NCBI GenBank assembly: GCA_021166815.1
Contig: JAJPEO010000013.1
Location: forward strand, 1 to 18,015
DNA: 18,015 nucleotides
Reading direction: 5' to 3'
Source of the DNA: Nocardioides sp.
GTDB taxonomy: Bacteria > Actinomycetota > Actinomycetes > Propionibacteriales > Nocardioidaceae
Below the pieces are notes generated by a model. That model was not told the origin of the DNA. It saw only the letters and a program-made list of their open reading frames with translations, and made no database searches. Shown here piece by piece: positions 6,706 to 14,361 of this stretch. Every line of letters begins with the position of its first letter. Positions within the stretch are counted from its first letter, which is position 1. A program made the position numbers and the translations under genes.

Positions 6706-6733
6706 ACCGGCCGGCGCTAGTCGATCGGCCGGT
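6706..6733. terminator. Inverted repeat between convergent kamA and lrp
   Basis: ACCGGCCG (6706-6713) and CGGCCGGT (6726-6733) form a perfect 8-bp GC-rich stem with a 12-nt loop. It begins 17 nt after the kamA stop and contains the stop codon of the convergent Lrp gene. There is no T-run on either side, so it would be a non-canonical, possibly bidirectional terminator of the kind proposed in actinobacteria. It is the only obvious structure in the 27-bp gap. Confidence 0.45.
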
Positions 6734-7169
6734 TCTCGTACGGGGTCGACAGCACGATCGTGGTGCGCGTCGACACGTTGGCCGCGGAGCGGATGCGGGC
6801 CAGCAGGTCCTCGAGGTCACCGGGGGTCTCCACCCTGACCTTGAGGATGTAGGACTCCTCCCCCGCGACCGACCAGCACGACTCGATCTCGTTGATGTCG
6901 ACCAGCCGGTCGGGGTAGTCGTCCGGCTGGGAGGGGTCGATCGGGGTGATCGAGATGAACGCGGTGAGCGGACGTCCGAGCTGCTCGTGGTCGACCGTGG
7001 CGCCGTAGCCCTTGATCAGCCCGCGCTGCTCCAGGCGCTTGACGCGCTGGTGGACCGCCGACGTGGAAAGTCCGGTCGCCTTGCCGAGGTCGGTGTAGGA
7101 CATCCGGCCGTCGACGGCCAGCAGGGAAAGGATCTTGCGGTCGGTGACCTCGACCTCGGGGGCGCTCAC
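6717..7169 (-). CDS. Lrp/AsnC family transcriptional regulator
   Basis: A 150-residue Lrp/AsnC protein. The N-terminal winged helix-turn-helix is clear (DRKILSLLAVDGRMSYTDLG then TGLSTSAVHQRVKRLEQRGL, residues ~10-52). The RAM effector-binding domain follows, with TAFISITPID and ESCWSVAGEESYILKVRV in the usual places. Such proteins bind DNA as octamers and sense amino acids. The GTG at 7169 is the only possible start: an in-frame TAG, the stop of the exonuclease gene, lies 9 nt upstream and the frame is the same. No strong ribosome binding site is seen, so it may depend on translational reinitiation after the exonuclease. It converges on kamA with 27 bp between stops. Position makes it the best local candidate to regulate kamA and the kdd operon, perhaps in response to lysine or beta-lysine; that link is inferred. 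Confidence 0.93.
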   Translation of the reverse strand: MSAPEVEVTDRKILSLLAVDGRMSYTDLGKATGLSTSAVHQRVKRLEQRGLIKGYGATVDHEQLGRPLTAFISITPIDPSQPDDYPDRLVDINEIESCWSVAGEESYILKVRVETPGDLEDLLARIRSAANVSTRTTIVLSTPYENRPID

Positions 7170-7178
7170 ACCGTCAGA

Positions 7179-8114
7179 CTAGTGCTCGCCGGCGAGCGCC
7201 TCTGCCAATCGCACGGATGATGAACCCAGTCCCCAGCGCTCGGTCAGGGCCTGGACCGCTGCGGCGTCGCGCGGCGCACGCGGGCGGGCCAGGTCTGGGG
7301 TCCCGAGGTCGAGGTCCCGTCGCACGGCGACCACCCGGGGCGCCACCTCGAGGTAGTCGGCGCTCAGGCGGAGCTTGCTGCGCGGACCCGGGCCCAGGTC
7401 GGAGTCGGGGTCCTCCACGGCGGCGAGGATCCCGGTCAGGTCACCGAACCGGCCCAGGAGGGTGGCCGCCGTCTTCTCGCCCACTCCGGGCACTCCGGGT
7501 AGCCCGTCGGAGGCGTCACCCCTCAAGGTCGCGAAGTCGGCGTACTGGTGTGCGTCGACGCCGTACTTGGCGCGGACCCAGGCGTTGTCGACCCGTTCGT
7601 GCCGACCGACCCCACGGGCGGTGTAGAGGACGCGTACGCCGGCCGCGTCGTCGACCAGCTGGAAGAGGTCACGGTCGCCGGTCACCACGTCGACCGGCAT
7701 CCCCGCACCCGTGGCGAGCGTGCCGATGACGTCGTCCGCCTCCATGGCGGCGTGCCCGACGACGGGGATCCCGAAGGCGGTCAGCACCTCCCGGATCACC
7801 GGCACCTGTGCCTGCAGCGGGTCGGGCACCTCCTCGACGTCGGGGGCCGGGCCCGGCACCTCCTCCACGACCCGGTGGGCCTTGTAGGACGGGAGCAGGT
7901 CGACGCGCCACTGGGGGCGCCAGTCCTCGTCCCAGCAGCACGCGAGGTGGCTGGGCTCGTACTCGGCGACCAGCCGGCTGATGAAGTCCATGAGACCGCG
8001 CACGGCGTTGACCGGCGTGCCGTCCGGGGCCTTCACCGAGTCGGGCACGCCGAAGAACGCCCGGAAGTAGAGCGACGCGGTGTCGAGGAGCAGGAGGCGG
8101 TCAGCATCGGCCAT
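7179..8114 (-). CDS. Stand-alone 5'-3' exonuclease (Pol I 5'-nuclease / FEN family)
   Basis: A 311-residue structure-specific 5' nuclease resembling the N-terminal domain of DNA polymerase I but without a polymerase. Metal-binding acids sit where expected: Asp11 (LLLLDTASL), Glu125/Asp127/Asp128 (EADDVIG), Asp147/Asp149 (TGDRDLFQLV) and Asp200/Asp203. The last pair leads into the helix-3-turn-helix DNA clamp GDASDGLPGVPGVGEKTA. The arch region contains LLPSYKAHR, typical of the family. Its ATG has GGGAGG 8 nt upstream. It starts 26 bp after the helY stop and ends 9 nt before the Lrp start. Its likely role is flap or RNA-primer removal, or a repair function overlapping that of Pol I. All catalytic residues appear intact. 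Confidence 0.93.
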   Translation of the reverse strand: MADADRLLLLDTASLYFRAFFGVPDSVKAPDGTPVNAVRGLMDFISRLVAEYEPSHLACCWDEDWRPQWRVDLLPSYKAHRVVEEVPGPAPDVEEVPDPLQAQVPVIREVLTAFGIPVVGHAAMEADDVIGTLATGAGMPVDVVTGDRDLFQLVDDAAGVRVLYTARGVGRHERVDNAWVRAKYGVDAHQYADFATLRGDASDGLPGVPGVGEKTAATLLGRFGDLTGILAAVEDPDSDLGPGPRSKLRLSADYLEVAPRVVAVRRDLDLGTPDLARPRAPRDAAAVQALTERWGLGSSSVRLAEALAGEH

Positions 8115-8140
8115 GGGCGCAGCCTCCCACACGCGGACCC

Positions 8141-10933
8141 TCAGTCCGCGAGGGCGGAGTAGGCGACGACGCCCCGCTTGACCAGTCGGGTTACCTCGCG
8201 TGCGCGGGCGCGCAGCTCCTTCTCCCCCGCCGCGTCGGCGACCTGCCCGGCGAGGTCGAGCAGCTGCTTCATCCACCGGACGAAGTCCCCCGCCGACAAA
8301 CCGGTCACCATGAGCACGTCGTCGAGCTCGTCGCCGGCAGCCCATCGCCACGCGGCCCAGCTGAGACCCTCGTCGGGCGCCCGCAGGAAGTCGAGGCGAT
8401 GCTGCTGCTCGAGGGCGTGCAGGTCAGCCCACACCGCGCTCACCTGCGCGAGCACCCGCGGCACCTCGCCGCCCGGGGAACGGGCCGCTCCGGAGTCGTC
8501 CGCACGACGTGCCTCGTAGACGAGGGCCGCCAGCACGCCGGCGAGCTCAGGAGCGTCCAGGTCGTCGAGCAGGCCGGCACGCATCGACTCCGCGACCACC
8601 AGGTCCATGTCGGTGTAGAGCCGCCGCAGGTGCATCCCCTGCTCGGTCACCCGGTCCCCCTCCAGGTAGTCCAGCGCCACCAGCACCTCGCACACGCGGT
8701 CGAACTGGCGCGCCACGCTGTTGGTGCGGTTCTCCACGCGCCGCTGCAGGGTCTCGGTGTCGCGCTGGAGCTTGAACCACCGCTCCGCCCACCGGGCGTG
8801 GTCCTCCCGATCGGGACACCCGTGGCAGGGGTGGGCCTTCAGCTCCTGCCGCAGCCGCGAGATCTCCCGCTCGGTGGCCGAGCCGGTCACCGCGTCACGG
8901 CGCTCCCGGGAGGGGCCACTGGTGTCCAGCCCCCGCACACGGGCCCGCAGGGCGGTGGCGAGGTCGCGACGCATCGCGGGGTTGCGGCCGTTGAAGTTGC
9001 GCGGCACCCGCATCCGCGCGATCGCCTCGACCGGCTCCGGGAAGTCGGCCGGTGACAGCCGGCGGGCCTCGCGACCGATCGTGAGCACGTACGGACGAGG
9101 TTCGTGGCCCGACAACCCCGGGTCGACGACCACGGCGAGACCGGAGAACTTGCCGGACGGGACGCGGATGACGTCGCCGGGGCGGAGCCGGCCCAGGGAC
9201 GCCAGCGCTTCGGTGCGGCGATCCGCTCGGCGCTCACGAGCGGCGCTCTTCTCGACGTCGGAGATCTGACGACGCAGGCCGGCGTACTCCATGAAGTCCC
9301 CGAGGTGGCACGTCGCGGCCTGCTCGTAGCCGTCCAGCGCGTCGTGGGCCTTGTGCAGCTGCCGGGCCAGGCCCACCACGGCCCGGTCGGCCTGGAACTG
9401 GGCGAACGACTGCTCCAGCAGCTCCCTCGAACGTGCCCGGCCGAACTGGTGGACCAGGTTGACGGCCATGTTGTACGACGGCCGGAAGGAGGACTTGAGC
9501 GGGTAGGTGCGGGTGGAGGCGAGCCCCGCGAGCTCGGCCGGGTTGATGCCGGGCTGCCAGAGCACGACGCCATGGCCCTCCACGTCGAGGCCGCGCCGTC
9601 CGGCGCGACCGGTGAGCTGGGTGTACTCGCCCGGGGTGACGTTGACGTGCGCCTCGCCGTTCCACTTCGACAGCTTCTCGATGACCACGGTGCGAGCCGG
9701 CATGTTGATGCCCAGCGCGAGGGTCTCGGTCGCGAAGACGACCTTGATCAACCCCTCCTGGAAGAGCTCCTCGACCACCTGCTTGAACGCGGGCAGCAGC
9801 CCGGCGTGATGGGCGGCCACGCCGCGGGACAGGCCGTCGAGGAAGTCGTGGTAGCCGAGGACGTCCAGGTCGGCAGGGGGAAGGCTGCGTGAGGCCAGCT
9901 CGACCCGCGCAAGGATCTCGTCGCGCTCCTCGGGCGTGGTCAGCCTGGTGTTGGCCGCGAGCAGCTGGCTCACCGCGGCGTCGCACCCGGCCCGGCTGAA
10001 GATGAAGACGATGGCCGGGAGCAGGCCCTCGCGCTCGAGCCGGTCGACGATCTCGACGCGGCTCGGGATCCAGACCCGGCGGCCGTTGCCGACCGCGCGC
10101 GGGTTCTTCGGCGAGCCCGGCTTGCCCTTGCGTGGGGACCGCCGGTCGCGCATCAGCCGCTGGCTCGCCCAGTCGTCGCGAGCCACCTTGAGCAGCTCGT
10201 CGTTGACCGGGGCGCCCTCCTTGACGAAGCCCGCGCTCGCGTCGACGTCGGACGAGGCGAAGAGGTCGAGCAGTCGGCGACCCACCATGACGTGCTGGAA
10301 GAGCGGAACGGGGCGACGCTCCTCGACGATCGTGGCGGTGTCGCCGCGGACCGTCTCCAGCCACTCCCCGAACTCCTCGGCGTTGGAGACCGTGGCGGAC
10401 AGGGAGATCAGGCTCACGGACTCGGGGAGGTGGATGATGACCTCCTCCCACACCGCCCCTCGCATCCGGTCGGCCAGGTAGTGGACCTCGTCCATCACCA
10501 CGAAGCCGAGGCCGAGGAGCGTGCGCGAGCCGGCATAGAGCATGTTGCGCAGGACCTCGGTGGTCATGACGACGACCGGCGCCTCACCGTTGACCACGTT
10601 GTCGCCCGTCAGCAGACCGACCTGGTCGGGCCCGTAGCGGGCCACCAGGTCGTTGTACTTCTGGTTGGACAACGCCTTGATGGGGGTCGTGTAGAACGCC
10701 TTGCGACCCGTGGCGAGCGCGAGGTGGATCGCGAACTCGCCCACGACCGTCTTGCCCGACCCGGTCGGCGCCGCGACGAGGACTCCCCTGCCGTCCTCGA
10801 TCGCCTTGCAGGCGCGTACCTGGAAGTCGTCGAGCGGGAACGCGTAGAGGCTCGTGAACTCCGTGAGGTGGGGGTGTTCGCGGCCCCGGCGGTACGCGGC
10901 GTACCGCGAGGCGGGCCCGTCCTCGGTGCTCAC
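8141..10933 (-). CDS. helY: Ski2/Mtr4-like DEAD/DEAH-box helicase HelY
   Basis: A 930-residue superfamily 2 helicase of the Ski2/Mtr4 type, usually thought to act on RNA. Walker A is APTGSGKT (55-62), motif II is DEVH (147-150), motif III is SAT (178-180), and motif VI is QLTGRAGRRGLD, followed by the long C-terminal DSHCT-like region. TTPIKALSNQKYND fits motif Ia. A short cysteine/histidine stretch, HPCHGCPDREDH, in the C-terminal half could bind a metal. The GTG at 10933 is fixed by GGAGG 7 nt upstream (10941-10945 on the complement) and by its GTGA overlap with the lipid-kinase stop. The open frame further upstream overlaps the lipid kinase and is not coding. The gene is a regular neighbour of the tatA/tatC-paf region in actinobacteria. 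Its partner may be the exonuclease gene just downstream, but this is only suggested by adjacency. Confidence 0.95.
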   Translation of the reverse strand: MSTEDGPASRYAAYRRGREHPHLTEFTSLYAFPLDDFQVRACKAIEDGRGVLVAAPTGSGKTVVGEFAIHLALATGRKAFYTTPIKALSNQKYNDLVARYGPDQVGLLTGDNVVNGEAPVVVMTTEVLRNMLYAGSRTLLGLGFVVMDEVHYLADRMRGAVWEEVIIHLPESVSLISLSATVSNAEEFGEWLETVRGDTATIVEERRPVPLFQHVMVGRRLLDLFASSDVDASAGFVKEGAPVNDELLKVARDDWASQRLMRDRRSPRKGKPGSPKNPRAVGNGRRVWIPSRVEIVDRLEREGLLPAIVFIFSRAGCDAAVSQLLAANTRLTTPEERDEILARVELASRSLPPADLDVLGYHDFLDGLSRGVAAHHAGLLPAFKQVVEELFQEGLIKVVFATETLALGINMPARTVVIEKLSKWNGEAHVNVTPGEYTQLTGRAGRRGLDVEGHGVVLWQPGINPAELAGLASTRTYPLKSSFRPSYNMAVNLVHQFGRARSRELLEQSFAQFQADRAVVGLARQLHKAHDALDGYEQAATCHLGDFMEYAGLRRQISDVEKSAARERRADRRTEALASLGRLRPGDVIRVPSGKFSGLAVVVDPGLSGHEPRPYVLTIGREARRLSPADFPEPVEAIARMRVPRNFNGRNPAMRRDLATALRARVRGLDTSGPSRERRDAVTGSATEREISRLRQELKAHPCHGCPDREDHARWAERWFKLQRDTETLQRRVENRTNSVARQFDRVCEVLVALDYLEGDRVTEQGMHLRRLYTDMDLVVAESMRAGLLDDLDAPELAGVLAALVYEARRADDSGAARSPGGEVPRVLAQVSAVWADLHALEQQHRLDFLRAPDEGLSWAAWRWAAGDELDDVLMVTGLSAGDFVRWMKQLLDLAGQVADAAGEKELRARAREVTRLVKRGVVAYSALAD

Positions 10934-11820
10934 GCGATGACCTCCAGCGCCCCCGGGACGCACTCGACGGTGAGCGGCAGGGCTCCGAATCGCTCGCCGT
11001 CGGCGTACGACACGACGTCCGGAGCCGCGACGGTCACGCGGGAGACGCGGCGGTGGACGTACTCGGCGACGCCGTCGATCTTGCCGGTGAACAACCGGGG
11101 GTACGAGCGCACGAGCTTGGCCTTGCTCATGCGCGTCACGATGACGACGTCGAGCAGGCCGTCGTCGAGCAGGGCTCCCTCGGTGATGCGCAGGCCCCCG
11201 CCGAACGACGGCCCGTTGCCGACGGCGACCAGCATCGCCTCGGTCTTCATCTGCTCGCCGTCGAGGTCGAGGACGTACGGGATCGGGCGGAAGGTCCGCA
11301 GCTCGGCGAGGGTGGCCAGGTTGTAGCGCATCTGCCCCCGCGGCCACGTCATGGTGTTGGCTCGCTCGTTGACGATGGCGTCGAACCCGGCGGCAAGCAC
11401 TGTGACGAAGTAGCGCCCGTTGCTGCGGGCCAGGTCGATCGTGCGCGTACGCGAGGCGATCACACGGTCCGCCGCCGCCGCCGCGTCCTTGCGGGGCAGG
11501 TCGAGGTATCGCGCGACGTCGTTGCCGGACCCGCTCGGGATCAGCCCCAGCGGGATCCCGGTGCCGGCCACCGCCTGGACTCCGAGGTGCACGAGCCCGT
11601 CGCCGCCGCAGACCACGAGCGCCTCGACGCCGTCCGCGACACAGGCGCGCGCCAGGTCGAGGGCCTCGTCGGCGTCACGGCCCTGGATGCTGCGGACCAC
11701 GAACCCGGCCTGCCGAAGCCGCGGCACGGCGATGTCGCGGTTGCGCAGGCCACGACCCTTGCCTGAGGTGGGGTTGGTGAGGAAAGCGATCTCCCGGCCT
11801 CGGGGCGTGGCGTCCTGCAT
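10930..11820 (-). CDS. Diacylglycerol kinase-like lipid kinase (DagK/YegS/BmrU family)
   Basis: A 296-residue soluble lipid kinase of the DAGK catalytic-domain family, which phosphorylates diacylglycerol or a related lipid at the membrane surface. The N-terminus has FLTNPTSGKGRG, the nucleotide-binding GGDG is at 72-75 (VVCGGDGLVHLG), and PSGSGND is at 96-101. The C-terminal beta-sandwich contains AVGNGPSFGGGLRITEGALL and DGLLDVVIV, as in the YegS-like family. It starts 10 nt after the stop of the small unknown gene and its stop overlaps the helY start as GTGA. The ATG has no good ribosome binding site. Instead, a TAGGGT hexamer (11828-11833 on the complement) ends 7 nt before it, raising the option of an internal promoter giving a nearly leaderless message. 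The lipid substrate cannot be told from sequence. Confidence 0.92.
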   Translation of the reverse strand: MQDATPRGREIAFLTNPTSGKGRGLRNRDIAVPRLRQAGFVVRSIQGRDADEALDLARACVADGVEALVVCGGDGLVHLGVQAVAGTGIPLGLIPSGSGNDVARYLDLPRKDAAAAADRVIASRTRTIDLARSNGRYFVTVLAAGFDAIVNERANTMTWPRGQMRYNLATLAELRTFRPIPYVLDLDGEQMKTEAMLVAVGNGPSFGGGLRITEGALLDDGLLDVVIVTRMSKAKLVRSYPRLFTGKIDGVAEYVHRRVSRVTVAAPDVVSYADGERFGALPLTVECVPGALEVIA

Positions 11821-11830
11821 GGACGCGACC

Positions 11831-12220
11831 CTATCCCCCGATCCGCAGGAGGACGGCGTAGTTCTGGGGGCGTGCCCCCACCGACTTCGCGAGGCGGGTG
11901 AGCGCTGCGACCACCCGGTCGCTGTCCCACGCCGAGCCCGGGGCCGCCAGGGTCAACCGGCCGGCGTACTCCCCCACCAGCACCTGGCCGTGGTGCCACG
12001 CCTGGTGCGCACCGTGGCGTGACGCCTCGTCGGTGACCGCGGCCGGGTAGGCCAGGTCGACCGCCAGGAGGTCGCAGGCCATGTCGGCCTCACCGACGCT
12101 CGTCAGGCGCCCGTGGACGAGGTGACCGACCCGCACGTCGTCGGCGCGCCAGACCACCTCGGCGGTCCCGAGCCACTCCGGCAGCTCGAACGTGTCGACG
12201 GGGATCACGGGCAGGGGCAT
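11831..12220 (-). CDS. Small protein of unknown function in the tat-helY string
   Basis: A 129-residue protein that I do not recognise as a named family. It has no signal peptide, membrane segment or cysteine pair; it contains a single cysteine (MACDLLAVDLAYPAAVTDE). Acidic and hydrophobic stretches alternate in a way that suggests a compact alpha/beta fold. Codon use is the same G/C-rich type as its neighbours. Reality as a gene is supported by tight packing: it begins 12 nt after the tatC stop and ends 10 nt before the lipid-kinase start. A GGTGGA sequence lies a few nt before its ATG. On context alone it could serve lipid or envelope functions, but no function can be assigned. Confidence 0.75.
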   Translation of the reverse strand: MPLPVIPVDTFELPEWLGTAEVVWRADDVRVGHLVHGRLTSVGEADMACDLLAVDLAYPAAVTDEASRHGAHQAWHHGQVLVGEYAGRLTLAAPGSAWDSDRVVAALTRLAKSVGARPQNYAVLLRIGG

Positions 12221-12232
12221 CGGTCCACCGTC

Positions 12233-13069
12233 TCAGATCTGGGACAGCTCGTCAGGCGAGAGGCCTGCGTTGGGCGCGCGGCGGGCCCGCCGGCGGTCGT
12301 TGAGCCGGGCGATGACCTCGGACAGGAAGAACAGCAGCACCATCGGCACGGCCATGAACGTCATCGTGAAGGGGTCGGCCGACGGAGTCGCCACCGCGGC
12401 GAAGACGAACGTGCCGACGATGATCCAGGGACGGTACGCCGCCAGCGACTTGCCCTTGATGACGCCGGCGATGTTGAGCAGCACCACGAACACCGGGATG
12501 TTGAACGCAAGCCCGAACACCAGCAGCGTGCGGGTGAAGAACTGCAGGTAGTCGTTGAAGTCGGTGAGGTTGGTGACCCCGTCGGGGTTGAACCCGATGA
12601 GCACCTCGATGGCCATGGGGAACGTGAGGTAGCCCAGCGCCACGCCCGCCAGGAAGAGCGGCCCGGCGACGGCCACGAACACGCGCGTCATCTTCCGCTC
12701 GCGCGCGTAGAGGCCCGGCAGCACGAAGGCCCAGACCTGGTAGAGCCAGTACGGGGCGGTGGCGACCACCGCGGCGAACCCGCACAGCTTGAGGTAGAGC
12801 AGCAGGCCGCCGCCCAGGCCTCGGGTGGTGGCCATCGTGGTGTCCTCGCCGAGCTTGGCCCGGGCGCCCTCGTACGGCCCGTAGACCAGGTCGTAGAGCT
12901 GGGAGAAGAAGACGAGGGCGAGCGCGAAGGCGACGACGAGCACGAGCAGGCTGCGCAACAGACGGGCACGGAACTCACGGAAGTGGTCCGACAGGGCCAT
13001 CCGCCCGTCCTGCCCCACAGGGTGCAGCGGCCGGCCTGCGAACAGGCCGGCGATCCCGGCGAGACTCAC
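12233..13069 (-). CDS. tatC: Sec-independent protein translocase TatC
   Basis: The multi-spanning receptor of the twin-arginine translocase, which binds RR signal peptides of folded exported proteins. The cytosolic N-terminal motif ALSDHFREFRARLL precedes the first of about six hydrophobic segments (LLVLVVAFALALVFF). Family landmarks include YWLYQVWAFVLPGLYARERK and the C-terminal FAAVATPSADPFTMTFMAVP. With the GTG at 13069 the protein has 278 residues and starts 3 nt after the tatA stop. An ATG at 13000 would give 255 residues, beginning directly at the DHFRE motif. The longer start is chosen because the stretch HPVGQDGRMALSDH looks like the N-terminal tails of other actinobacterial TatC proteins. 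The ribosome binding site of the GTG is weak, so the start is less certain than the gene. Confidence 0.95.
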   Translation of the reverse strand: MSLAGIAGLFAGRPLHPVGQDGRMALSDHFREFRARLLRSLLVLVVAFALALVFFSQLYDLVYGPYEGARAKLGEDTTMATTRGLGGGLLLYLKLCGFAAVVATAPYWLYQVWAFVLPGLYARERKMTRVFVAVAGPLFLAGVALGYLTFPMAIEVLIGFNPDGVTNLTDFNDYLQFFTRTLLVFGLAFNIPVFVVLLNIAGVIKGKSLAAYRPWIIVGTFVFAAVATPSADPFTMTFMAVPMVLLFFLSEVIARLNDRRRARRAPNAGLSPDELSQI

Positions 13070-13072
13070 CCG

Positions 13073-13324
13073 TCAGGCGGTCGTGTCGTCGCGCCGCTCA
13101 CGCGCCGCCTCGTCGGCGGGCTCGGCGGACTCGATCTGCGCCGGGGTCGAGGGCGATGCGTCGTCGTCGCGCAGTCCCTTGGTCTCGGTCTTGAAGATCC
13201 GCAGAGCCTGGCCCGAGCTCCGGGCGAGGTCAGGGAGCTTGGCGGCGCCGAAGACGAGGACGACGATGGCGAGGATGATGAGCCACTCCGCCCCCTGGGG
13301 CATGCCGATCATCGGGTTCACCAT
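13073..13324 (-). CDS. tatA: Twin-arginine translocase subunit TatA
   Basis: An 83-residue pore-forming Tat subunit. It has one N-terminal membrane helix (WLIILAIVVLVFGAAKLPDL) with the FGxxKLP hinge, an amphipathic helix (ARSSGQALRIFKTETKG) and a disordered charged tail of about 30 residues. The ATG at 13324 has GGAG 6 nt upstream (13331-13334 on the complement). It is followed after 3 nt by tatC and preceded by a 47-bp gap after pafC. That gap holds no obvious hairpin, so the paf and tat genes may share a transcript. No TatB is visible in the window. Confidence 0.95.
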   Translation of the reverse strand: MVNPMIGMPQGAEWLIILAIVVLVFGAAKLPDLARSSGQALRIFKTETKGLRDDDASPSTPAQIESAEPADEAARERRDDTTA

Positions 13325-13371
13325 GTGTCACTCCAGTGTCGTGGTTCGTTCAGGGTGGTGCGCGGGCCATC

Positions 13372-14361
13372 CTACCCGTCGGTGCCGTACAGGCGGAGGG
13401 CGTTGCGCGCCTGCGCGACGAAGGCTGTCGTACGACCCTCCGGCTCCACCACCGTGGCGTGGGGCGCGACGCGCAGCAGCAACCGCGTGAGCCAGTCGTC
13501 GCTGGCCACCTCGAGGGCGACCTCGAGGGTCCCGTCAGGACCCTCGCGCCGTTCGAGCACGGGGTAGTACTCGCTCACCCAGAAGGCCGGGGGCTCCAGG
13601 CGCAACGTCACCACCGCGACCTGCTCGTCGCTGAACCACCCCTGGGTGAGGTCCCTGGGCCGGCGGGACGGGTCCTCCACGGGCGTGTCCAGCTCCTCGG
13701 CCGACAGGATCCGGTCCAGCCGGAAGACCCGGTCGCCGTCCGCGGTGTGGCACCACGCGTCGAGGTAGTGGACGTTCTCCACGCGGGTGACCCCGCGCGG
13801 GTCGACCACCCGCTGTGAACGCTCGTCACGCGTCGGGACGTGGTAGTCGAGGCGGACCTGGTGACCTCGCGCGATCGCGCCCTCCAGCAGCGGCACCAGG
13901 TCGTCGCCGGGCACCACGGGCTCGTCCACGTGCAGGGACAGCAGGGTCTCGGGGTCTGCGCCCGCGACCTCCTCGAGCTTGGCCAGGGTGCGCTCGAGCA
14001 CGCCCCTCGCCTCGCCCTCCGCGCCGTCGAGCATGGTCCGCAGCGCGACGATCAGCGCCGTGGCCTCCGCCGGCGCGAACCGGACCGGACGCGCGAGGTA
14101 GTCGGCGTTGTCGACCCGGATGACGCCCTCGCCCTCCAAGGCGTCGATGTCGACCTCGATGAGGTCACCGGGAAGACCTGGCGAGAGGCCGGTGAGGAAG
14201 AGCAGGCGCAGGTCCTTGTCGAGCTGGGCCGGGCTCACGCCGAAGTGTGCGGCGGCCTCATCGAGCCGGACCTCGCCGCGCGCCAGCAGGTACGGAACGA
14301 GCGCGAGCAGACGAGCCACCTGGTCGGGCGCCGTCTCGGGCCCGGACGCAGCCGCGCTCAT
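13372..14361 (-). CDS. pafC: WYL-domain regulator PafC
   Basis: A 329-residue regulator with an N-terminal helix-turn-helix (LLALVPYLLARGEVRLDEAA then FGVSPAQLDKDLRLLFLTGL, ~20-65), a WYL domain (HYLDAWCHTADGDRVFRLDRI, ~215-240) and a C-terminal WCX region. Together with PafB it activates the LexA-independent DNA-damage response in actinobacteria, and the two proteins are thought to act as a heterodimer. In this copy the WYL core reads HYL. The ATG at 14361 overlaps the pafB stop as ATGA. The gene is encoded with pafA because of ancient linkage; the known function of PafBC is in DNA damage rather than in pupylation. PafB/PafC order follows other actinobacteria. The open frame upstream overlaps pafB and is not coding. 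Confidence 0.93.
   Translation of the reverse strand: MSAAASGPETAPDQVARLLALVPYLLARGEVRLDEAAAHFGVSPAQLDKDLRLLFLTGLSPGLPGDLIEVDIDALEGEGVIRVDNADYLARPVRFAPAEATALIVALRTMLDGAEGEARGVLERTLAKLEEVAGADPETLLSLHVDEPVVPGDDLVPLLEGAIARGHQVRLDYHVPTRDERSQRVVDPRGVTRVENVHYLDAWCHTADGDRVFRLDRILSAEELDTPVEDPSRRPRDLTQGWFSDEQVAVVTLRLEPPAFWVSEYYPVLERREGPDGTLEVALEVASDDWLTRLLLRVAPHATVVEPEGRTTAFVAQARNALRLYGTDG

Noticed and set aside
12004..12013. GGTGCGCACC palindrome matching the core of the kamA leader palindrome
   Set aside because: It lies inside a coding region and only 10 bp match; expected by chance in such GC-rich DNA.
12113..13567. 484-codon plus-strand open frame across tatC, tatA and the end of pafC
   Set aside because: It crosses three real genes in antisense and has highly repetitive charged composition; a shadow frame.
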